This document shows, piece by piece, positions 6,518 to 11,359 of a DNA stretch of 11,359 nt. The DNA lies in assembly GCA_965371325.1 (NCBI GenBank), contig CBDUXZ010000025.1:1-11359 (forward strand), written 5' to 3'. Position 1 is the first letter of the stretch, and each line of letters starts with the position of its first letter. Source of the stretch: CBDUXZ01 sp965371325 [NCBI: uncultured bacterium]. Its GTDB lineage: Bacteria > JAUYMQ01. The notes beneath the pieces were generated by a model. The model did not search any database and was not told the DNA's origin. It saw only the letters and a list, made by a program, of their open reading frames with translations. A program made the translations under genes and the position numbers.

Positions 6518-8236
6518 ATGTACGAATCCTTCTTTAATTTCCGTGAGCGTCCCTTCAACCTCACACCTGACCCGAAGTACCTTTTTCTGAGCGGTCGGCA
6601 CCGTGAGGCTTTGGCGCATCTTCTATACGGAATACGCCAGCGCTCTGGGTTTATCCTGCTCACTGGAGAGGTGGGCACGGGCAAGACCACCCTCTGCAGG
6701 GCGCTCCTCCATTCGCTGGATGAGGACATCGAGGTGGCCCTTATCTTCAATCCGAACCTCTCGGCTGAGGAACTTCTCCAGGCCGTCAACCGGGAGTTCG
6801 GGCTCCCCGGAGAGAGCGATCGTCGCAAGGCCCTTGTGGACGAGCTGAACGCGCATCTTCTCGAACGGCGCGGGGCGGGGAAGAACCTCGTGCTGCTCGT
6901 GGACGAGGCCCAGAACCTTTCCCCCCCCGTGCTCGAAGAGCTGCGCCTTTTGTCGAACCTCGAGACGGAAACGGAGAAGCTCCTTCAGATCGTTCTCATC
7001 GGCCAACCGGAACTGAACGATCTGCTGAAGCGGCCGGAGCTGCGTCAGCTCGATCAACGAATGAGCGTCCGCTATCACCTGGAGCCGCTCGATCAGAAGG
7101 AAACGGGGGAATACGTGTTCCACCGGCTGGCCGTGGCTTCGGACCATTCGCGGGCGCAATTCACAAAGCGCGCGATCCGTGCGATCTACAGTTACTCCCG
7201 TGGCGCCCCTCGCCTCATCAACGTGGCGGCCGACCGCGCGCTGCTCGTCGGTTTCACGCGCAACAGCCACAAGGTCGGAGGCGGAGTGATCCGCGCGGCC
7301 ATCCGAGAGCTCTCGGGCAGGCGCGGCCCGGACGGGGGGCGACGTCGGATCTGGCGGGGCGCTTTCGCGGCCGCCGCTCTCGCCCTTGCGGCCATCGGTT
7401 TCTGGGCCCCCGCACGCAAAGCCGTCATCGAAACGATTGGAGGGCCGATCGGCGCGGTCGTGGCACGGGTTTCCCCTTCAGTGGCACCTGGGCTCGAGGG
7501 CGCCGCGGGGGGGGAGAACACGCGCCTGGTTCGTATCGTTACGCCGACGACCACCACCATCGTGCGGGAGGAGGAGCTGGCCGTCTCCACCGCGCCTGCT
7601 GCGCATTCGTGGAAAACGCTCTTCGCCGATCTGGGCGCAATAGAGATGACGCAAAGCTGGAGCGCCGCGACGAACGCGCTTCTCGAACGCTGGGATGTCC
7701 CGTTGATTTCCGGCGGAGAAGTGGCTTACGACTTCCAGCTTGCGGCAGCGCAGGCGGGGTTGCGCTACGCGAGCTTCCAGATTCTCCTTGATGATCTGGC
7801 CGCCCTCGATCTTCCGGCGATCGTCGCCGTCGACCTTGAAGGGAGAGGGGTGCGTTACATTGCCTTGCTCGGGTACGAGGATGAAAGATTCCTCACGAAC
7901 CTGGGGGAGAACGTATGGGTGCCGGCGTCCGTTCTCGAGGAAGCCAGGCGAGGGAATGTGTATCTGTTCTGGAAGGAGCAGGAGTCCCTCGCCGAAATCG
8001 TGAGAGAGGGGGACAAGGGGCATGATGTTCTCTGGGTCAAGAACGCGCTGGCCGAGCTCGGCTACTACAACGGCTCGCCTGATGACCTCTTCGAGAGTAA
8101 TCTTCAGCGTGCGGTAACCGCGCTCCAGTCGGATTTCGGCCTCGAGGCCGACGGCGTTGTCGGCGGTCGGACAAAGATGTTGCTCTACAGCGCTCTCGAT
8201 GCTTATCCAACGCCTCGTCTGGCCGAGACGCGCTGA
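6518..8236 (+). CDS. gspA: GspA/ExeA-family AAA+ ATPase with periplasmic peptidoglycan-binding domain
   Basis: This 572-residue inner-membrane ATPase works with GspB to help insert the type II secretion secretin (GspD/PilQ type) through the peptidoglycan. The N-terminus MYESFFNFRERPFNLTPDP is the family signature and argues for ATG 6518. ATG 6503 would add five residues and has no Shine-Dalgarno, while 6518 has GCGGAG close by. Domains in order: AAA+ with Walker A GEVGTGKT (50-57), Walker B LVLLVDEAQNL (124-134), LIGQPEL (160-166) and an arginine-rich QLDQRMSVR segment (177-185). Next come one membrane helix (about 280-297), a Thr-rich linker, and a double-glycine-peptidase-like periplasmic domain (about 364-485). 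The C-terminal peptidoglycan-binding_1 repeat (about 499-562) contains WVKNALAELGYYNG and LQSDFGLEADGVVGGRT. The cysteine sometimes seen in the middle domain is absent, so it is probably structural. gspB follows 45 bp downstream. No gsp secretion genes are in the window. Confidence 0.93.
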   Translation: MYESFFNFRERPFNLTPDPKYLFLSGRHREALAHLLYGIRQRSGFILLTGEVGTGKTTLCRALLHSLDEDIEVALIFNPNLSAEELLQAVNREFGLPGESDRRKALVDELNAHLLERRGAGKNLVLLVDEAQNLSPPVLEELRLLSNLETETEKLLQIVLIGQPELNDLLKRPELRQLDQRMSVRYHLEPLDQKETGEYVFHRLAVASDHSRAQFTKRAIRAIYSYSRGAPRLINVAADRALLVGFTRNSHKVGGGVIRAAIRELSGRRGPDGGRRRIWRGAFAAAALALAAIGFWAPARKAVIETIGGPIGAVVARVSPSVAPGLEGAAGGENTRLVRIVTPTTTTIVREEELAVSTAPAAHSWKTLFADLGAIEMTQSWSAATNALLERWDVPLISGGEVAYDFQLAAAQAGLRYASFQILLDDLAALDLPAIVAVDLEGRGVRYIALLGYEDERFLTNLGENVWVPASVLEEARRGNVYLFWKEQESLAEIVREGDKGHDVLWVKNALAELGYYNGSPDDLFESNLQRAVTALQSDFGLEADGVVGGRTKMLLYSALDAYPTPRLAETR

Positions 8237-8281
8237 CCGCGCCTTCCCTCATCAATCCTGTTTGAAAGGCTCCGGAATCTT

Positions 8282-9346
8282 ATGAGTTCCATTTTTGACG
8301 CTCTGAAGAAGATCGAAGACGAGAAGTCCGTGCAAAAGAGCGCGAACGTGGGTGGCGATCTGTTCCAGCCGCCGCAACGGGGGGGAGGGCGGTTCCGTGG
8401 AATTGCCGGAGGGGTGGTCATTGTCGTGATCATGGCCGCCGGCGCCTATTATCTACTTGGCGGCGATGGCGAAGGGGAGGCGCCGGGGGAGGGAGCTGCC
8501 CCGCCCGCGGCGGATCGCCTCGCAGTCGCTGAACGCGTTCAAACCCCGGTCGCGGCGCCCGAACCACCCGCGCGGACACTCCAGGAAACGGCGCCGGCTG
8601 CTCTGACCTCGCCGGAGGAGGCGCCTGCAGTCGCCCCGACGCTTTCGCCCTCCCGCCCGATCATGAACGAGGAGCAGATACGCGCGCGAATGAAACTTCC
8701 GAAACGCATCGCGGACCTCCGGACCGGCCAGGGCGTCGAGGGAGCCGATACGCCCTCGCCGGAGGAGGTGCCGGTGGTGGCGGGAAGCCCGACACCCCCC
8801 CTCTTGCGAGAGGACCTGCTGGAGGCAGCGATAGCGCGGGCGAAGGCGGCTGCGGAAAGAGCGGAGACCGCCACGGTCCCGTCCCTTCCAGCGCCGCTGG
8901 AGACGGATCAGGCCGACCCGCCCGCTCCAACGCCTGTCAAAACCGTTCCGGGCCAGGCCGCGCCCGCCCCGGAACCGATCTTGCTTGCCCGCCCACAGCC
9001 GCCCGAAGTTCCGGAGGAGGAGGTGCCGGTGGTTTCCCCGAGAGAAGCGCCTGCAACCGGGGATAGGTATGCGCTCACACCCGAACGACCGCCCCTGGTA
9101 AAAAGTCAAATCCCGATGCTGATGGTAACGGAGGTGACCTACCACCGCCGGCCCGAGCAACGCAGCGCTCGCATTCGCCTGGGTGAGGCCAAGCCCCGCC
9201 TCGTGCGTGAGGGAGATCGTTACCAGGGATTGGAGGTGAAGGAGATCATGGCGGGCGCAATCACGCTCGAGGTGGCGGGCTCGGACGTCGACGTCGACGT
9301 GGGCGAGTCTCTCTCCTTCACGGTGAACGAACCGGACTTCCACTAG
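8282..9346 (+). CDS. gspB: GspB-family type II secretion assembly protein
   Basis: This is a 354-residue protein with classical GspB architecture. It has a short cytoplasmic N-terminus MSSIFDALKKIEDEK, one membrane helix (about 40-60, RGIAGGVVIVVIMAAGAYYLLGG), a long Pro/Ala/Glu-rich periplasmic linker (about 62-274), and a C-terminal T2SSB-type beta domain (about 276-347). That last domain is recognised by IPMLMVTEVTYH, SARIRLGE, LVREGDRYQGLEVKEIMAGAITLEV and VGESLSF. In the ExeAB system the partner pair forms a complex that spans the peptidoglycan and guides secretin assembly. Here it follows gspA by 45 bp and is presumably cotranscribed. The linker contains repeated Pro-Glu-Glu-[AV]-Pro units that are also repeated at DNA level. 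Shine-Dalgarno support is weak (GAAAGG about 13 bases upstream), so translation may depend on gspA. Confidence 0.9.
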   Translation: MSSIFDALKKIEDEKSVQKSANVGGDLFQPPQRGGGRFRGIAGGVVIVVIMAAGAYYLLGGDGEGEAPGEGAAPPAADRLAVAERVQTPVAAPEPPARTLQETAPAALTSPEEAPAVAPTLSPSRPIMNEEQIRARMKLPKRIADLRTGQGVEGADTPSPEEVPVVAGSPTPPLLREDLLEAAIARAKAAAERAETATVPSLPAPLETDQADPPAPTPVKTVPGQAAPAPEPILLARPQPPEVPEEEVPVVSPREAPATGDRYALTPERPPLVKSQIPMLMVTEVTYHRRPEQRSARIRLGEAKPRLVREGDRYQGLEVKEIMAGAITLEVAGSDVDVDVGESLSFTVNEPDFH

Positions 9347-9436
9347 AGACCTTCCGTTCTTCCCTGACCGTTTGTTATCTTCGAAAAGCGGGCGATACCA
9401 GCGTGTTCGTTTTCTGATCCACCTGAGCGGAGAGAC

Positions 9437-10735
9437 GTGGTGCGCGTCGATTTGGACTATGGGAACGGAAGTCTCCCCGTTGAGATCCCTGATGAAAATC
9501 TTCTGGAGGTCATCAGCCTGGCGCCGGAAGCGCCGCTCCCCCATCCGCAGGAGGCGGTGACGTCGGCGCTTCACGTGCCTGTTGCCGGCGCACCGCTCGC
9601 CGCGTTGGCCGCGGGGCGCACAGACGCGTGTGTGGTTATCTCCGATCGCACACGTCCCATCCCTTATCAGTCGCTTCTGCCCCCGCTTCTCTCGGTTCTC
9701 GACGCGTCGGGAATTCCGAAGGAGAAGATCCTCATTCTGGTTGCGACGGGCCTGCACCGGGCCGCAACCAGGGAAGAGCTACGAATGATGCTGGGAGCGG
9801 AGGTCGCGGCGTTCTACCGGATCGAGAGCCACGACGGGCGGAATCGCGGGAGTCACGTCCGCCTTGGCCGCTCCGCCAGGGGTACGCCCATCGCGATCGA
9901 TCGCCGCTACGTGGATGCGGATCTCAAAATTCTGACGGGCTTGATCGAGCCTCATCTCATGGCGGGTTACTCCGGTGGGCGAAAGGCTGTTTGCCCCGGA
10001 CTTGCATCCATTGAGATGATGCACGTGGAGCACGGGCCGCAAATGCTCGAGGGAAACATCGGCAACGGCATCCTCGATGGAAACCCCTTCCACGAAGAGA
10101 TCCTCGACATTGCTCGGCGGACGGGGGCCGACTTCATCCTGAACTGCACGGTGAACCGGGAGAAACGTCTTACGGGTATATTCGCGGGGGAGATGGAAGC
10201 GGCTTTCATGGCGGGTGTGCGCAAGGTAGCCGGAGACACTGTCCGCGCCATCGAAACCCCGGTCGAGATCGCCGTGACCAGCGGAGGCGGCTTCCCGCTC
10301 GATGCGACTTTTTACCAGTCAATCAAGGGAATGATTGGATGCCTGAATATCCTCCGTCCGGGTGGTACGATTATCCTGGCCGCGCGTGTGTCGGAGGGGG
10401 TGGGGAGCGCCGAGTTTGAGCATCTGCTCTCTGAGACGGTGACGCCGGAGCTTTTCATGAAGCGGCTGTTCGAGCCTGGATTTTTCGTCCCGGATCAATG
10501 GATGGTGCAGCATCTCTGCCAGGTGCTGCGCAAGGCAAATGTTGTGGTGGTGAGTGAGGGCCTGCCGGAGGCACTGCCGGGGAGGGGTTTGATCGATCGC
10601 GCCGAAACGGTCGAGCTGGCGCTCCGCCGGGCGCTGGACCGGCACGGGGCGGAGGCCCGCGTGGCGGTTATTCCGGAAGGCCCCTACGTGCTGCCGACCG
10701 TGGGCGGGGAGTTGCGGCCCATCGGGAGCTCTTGA
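9437..10735 (+). CDS. larA: LarA-family nickel-pincer racemase/epimerase (lactate racemase-like)
   Basis: This 432-residue enzyme has the key residues of Lactobacillus LarA at almost identical spacing. They are DRTRP (70-74), ATGLHR with H107, GLIEPHLMAGYSGGRK with H173 and cofactor-anchoring K183, and a second nickel-ligand histidine H199 exactly 16 residues after the lysine. The C-terminal half has LDATFYQSIKG with K297, and DQWMVQ. LarA catalyses racemisation of D- and L-lactate with a nickel-pincer nucleotide bound through the lysine. Many homologs act on other 2-hydroxyacids, so lactate is not certain. The cofactor genes larB, larC and larE are not in the window and must lie elsewhere if the enzyme is active. 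GTG 9437 or 9440 is the start, preceded by GGAGAG (9429-9434). There is a 90-bp gap after gspB without an obvious promoter or terminator. Confidence 0.93.
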   Translation: MVRVDLDYGNGSLPVEIPDENLLEVISLAPEAPLPHPQEAVTSALHVPVAGAPLAALAAGRTDACVVISDRTRPIPYQSLLPPLLSVLDASGIPKEKILILVATGLHRAATREELRMMLGAEVAAFYRIESHDGRNRGSHVRLGRSARGTPIAIDRRYVDADLKILTGLIEPHLMAGYSGGRKAVCPGLASIEMMHVEHGPQMLEGNIGNGILDGNPFHEEILDIARRTGADFILNCTVNREKRLTGIFAGEMEAAFMAGVRKVAGDTVRAIETPVEIAVTSGGGFPLDATFYQSIKGMIGCLNILRPGGTIILAARVSEGVGSAEFEHLLSETVTPELFMKRLFEPGFFVPDQWMVQHLCQVLRKANVVVVSEGLPEALPGRGLIDRAETVELALRRALDRHGAEARVAVIPEGPYVLPTVGGELRPIGSS

Positions 10736-10760
10736 GGGAAGGGGACGGGGGCGCCGGGGG

Positions 10761-10800
10761 AGCCCCCCTGGAGGAGGAGGGGAGTGCTCCCAGGGGGGTT
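10761..10800. terminator. Strong GC hairpin downstream of larA
   Basis: CCCCCCTGG (10763-10771) pairs perfectly with CCAGGGGGG (10790-10798). A G-T wobble and an A-T pair extend it to 11 bp around an 18-nt loop. No T-tract follows on either strand, so it is not a classical intrinsic terminator. It may stabilise the larA 3' end or be an alternative to GGGGGC/GCCCCC (10747-10752 with 10762-10767), which uses the same C-run. Confidence 0.45.
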
Positions 10801-10825
10801 ATCCCCTCGGAATCGCCATAATCAT

Positions 10826-10880
10826 GAGGGTGCGAAACGCCCGGGCGCCGGACGAAAGACCCTTCCACTCCTGGAGAGTG
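10826..10880 (+). ncRNA. Candidate structured RNA element in the larA-SCP2 gap
   Basis: Several short perfect helices nest in order. AGGGT (10827-10831) pairs with ACCCT (10859-10863). This encloses GCG-AAA-CGC (10832-10840) and CCG/CGG around GGCGC (10841-10851), giving a three-way-junction layout with unpaired ACGAAAG. A separate hairpin CACTC-CTGGA-GAGTG (10866-10880) follows. A terminator-like hairpin comes directly after. No known riboswitch or ribozyme consensus was matched. GC richness makes chance helices plausible, so this is a hypothesis only. Confidence 0.25.
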
Positions 10881-10882
10881 CC

Positions 10883-10909
10883 CGCCCCGGGGGGCGCCTT
10901 TTACTTTTG
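10883..10909 (+). terminator. Terminator-like hairpin with T-tract upstream of the SCP2 promoter
   Basis: CGCCC (10883-10887) pairs with GGGCG (10892-10896) across a 4-nt loop. It is followed by CC, then TTTT (10899-10902), AC and another TTTT (10905-10908). The tract lies about 150 bp after larA and just before a promoter, a sensible place to end the larA transcript or a small RNA. Confidence 0.4.
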
Positions 10910-10927
10910 GAGCAATACTCCTATAAT
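10900..10927 (+). promoter_or_regulatory. Sigma70-like promoter for the SCP2 gene, with perfect TATAAT
   Basis: TATAAT (10922-10927) is a perfect -10 box. TTTACT (10900-10905) sits 16 bp upstream as a 4/6 match to TTGACA. Transcription would begin near 10934, leaving a leader of about 149 nt before the ATG at 11083, unusually long for this compact region. Its -35 overlaps the T-tract of the preceding terminator-like hairpin. Confidence 0.55.
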
Positions 10928-11006
10928 GTCCGCGCCCTAAGGACCTATGGAAGAGGCACGCCCCGGCGACCGGGCGGTACGCTGCAGTGCTCTTTCCGTT
11001 AACTCC

Positions 11007-11065
11007 TGGCGGAGGGGGTCCGCCAATCACAGTTGATCAGTTCGTCGCGTTGACTGCGACGTCAA
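11007..11065 (+). promoter_or_regulatory. Structured 5' leader of the SCP2 gene
   Basis: A perfect 7-bp hairpin is formed by TGGCGGA (11007-11013) and TCCGCCA (11019-11025) with a GGGGG loop. Downstream, CGTCGC (11043-11048) pairs with GCGACG (11056-11061), extended by TTGA/TCAA (11033-11036 with 11062-11065). An alternative TTGAC/GTCAA hairpin (11050-11054 with 11061-11065) excludes it. Both end just before the AGAGGAGAG Shine-Dalgarno (11068-11076). The function is unproven. Confidence 0.35.
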
Positions 11066-11082
11066 TCAGAGGAGAGTCAGAG

Positions 11083-11359
11083 ATGCCAGACACACTCAAG
11101 GAAGTTATTGAGGGGATGCCCTCTCAGTTCAATGCCGAGGCTGCCAAGGGCATGACCGCCGTGTATCAGTATGACATTACCGGCGAAGGGGGCGGTCAGT
11201 TCTACAACTCGATCAATGATGGCGCGCTCGAGGTCAAGGAGGGCACCCACGACTCGCCGAACATCACCATCACGATGACCGCGAAGGACTACATGGATCT
11301 GGTGAACGGCAAGCTCAACGGGCAGATGGCGTTCATGAGCGGCAAGCTCAAGATCAAGG
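11083..11359 (+). CDS. SCP2 sterol-carrier domain protein, 3' end outside window
   Basis: Ninety-two codons are visible from ATG 11083, with a strong Shine-Dalgarno GGAG (11071-11074) 8 bases upstream. The sequence begins MPDTLKEVIEGMPSQFN, then has the beta-strand pattern TAVYQYDITGEGGGQFYNSI, DGALEVKEG, and NITITMTAKDYMDLVNGKLNGQMAFMSGKLKIK. The last segment is the classic SCP2 end (D-[FY]-x-D-[LM]-x-x-G-x-x-[ND]-x-x-x-A-[FM]-x-x-G-K-[LI]). Stand-alone bacterial SCP2 proteins of about 100-110 residues bind hydrophobic ligands such as lipids or acyl-CoAs in the cytoplasm, so only about 10-20 residues are probably missing. No signal peptide is present. It is preceded by its own promoter and a long structured leader, suggesting independent and probably strong expression. 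Confidence 0.9.
   Translation, partial: MPDTLKEVIEGMPSQFNAEAAKGMTAVYQYDITGEGGGQFYNSINDGALEVKEGTHDSPNITITMTAKDYMDLVNGKLNGQMAFMSGKLKIK

Noticed and set aside
9284-9301. Triple GACGTC hexamer as a tandem repeat or protein-binding site
   Set aside because: It lies inside gspB, is in frame, and encodes Asp-Val alternation in a beta strand of the C-terminal domain. Coding explains it.
9347-9436. A separate promoter for larA
   Set aside because: The 90-bp gap has a TTATCT-like box but no -35 at sensible spacing. Readthrough from gspB is as likely.
8453-9757. A 434-codon open frame on the minus strand
   Set aside because: It lies antisense across gspB and larA, both clearly recognisable. Its composition is Arg-rich and it has no domain pattern. 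It is a GC-rich shadow.
10826-10863. Resemblance to hammerhead or c-di-GMP riboswitch cores (GCGAAACGC, ACGAAAG)
   Set aside because: No CUGAUGA hammerhead box, and no CACGCACAGGGCAAACC-like c-di-GMP aptamer segment. The similarity is limited to short GAAA-type strings.
10668-11030. A 120-codon minus-strand frame across the larA-SCP2 gap
   Set aside because: It starts in the SCP2 leader, crosses all the hairpins and runs into larA. It is Pro/Arg/Gly-rich without a recognisable fold, so the region is better read as non-coding.

Overview
The window is GC-rich, gene-dense bacterial chromosome with short intergenic gaps. It looks like a Gram-negative organism: it carries a GspA/ExeA-GspB pair (secretin assembly through peptidoglycan), a lipoprotein-type HtrA-like protease, a TPM-domain exported protein, a LarA-family enzyme and a small SCP2 protein. 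This mix resembles deltaproteobacterial-grade lineages (Desulfobacterota, Myxococcota or related uncultured phyla). That placement is an inference from gene content, not a measured phylogeny. No insertion sequence, CRISPR array, tRNA or rRNA was seen.

Layout. Positions 1-3133 (+) form a tight, translationally coupled cluster: the 3' end of a nucleotidyltransferase-family protein, a TPM-domain membrane-anchored protein, a sirtuin, and a PfkB/ribokinase-type sugar kinase that is split by a -1 type frameshift just before its catalytic motif. A PDZ-less HtrA-like lipoprotein protease is convergent to it (3120-4007, -). An MFS transporter (4094-5287, +) diverges from the protease across an 86-bp gap that contains repeated GTCGCG boxes. 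A HAD phosphatase follows and ends at a strong intrinsic terminator (6112-6144).

Next come a 76-codon protein whose leader can fold over its ribosome binding site, then a promoter, gspA (exeA) and gspB, whose products should form one inner-membrane complex. A LarA-type nickel-pincer enzyme lies 90 bp further on. The 347-bp gap after larA is packed with potential RNA hairpins, a terminator-like hairpin, and a promoter with a perfect TATAAT box. That promoter drives an SCP2 sterol-carrier gene cut by the window end, through a leader of about 150 nt with two alternative folds.

The points most worth following are the frameshifted kinase, the protease with glycine where the catalytic aspartate should be, the structured larA-SCP2 intergenic region, and the hairpin that masks the ribosome binding site at 6162-6192. 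No complete new multi-gene system is evident. The kinase/sirtuin/nucleotidyltransferase/TPM cluster is the nearest candidate for an uncharacterised functional association.
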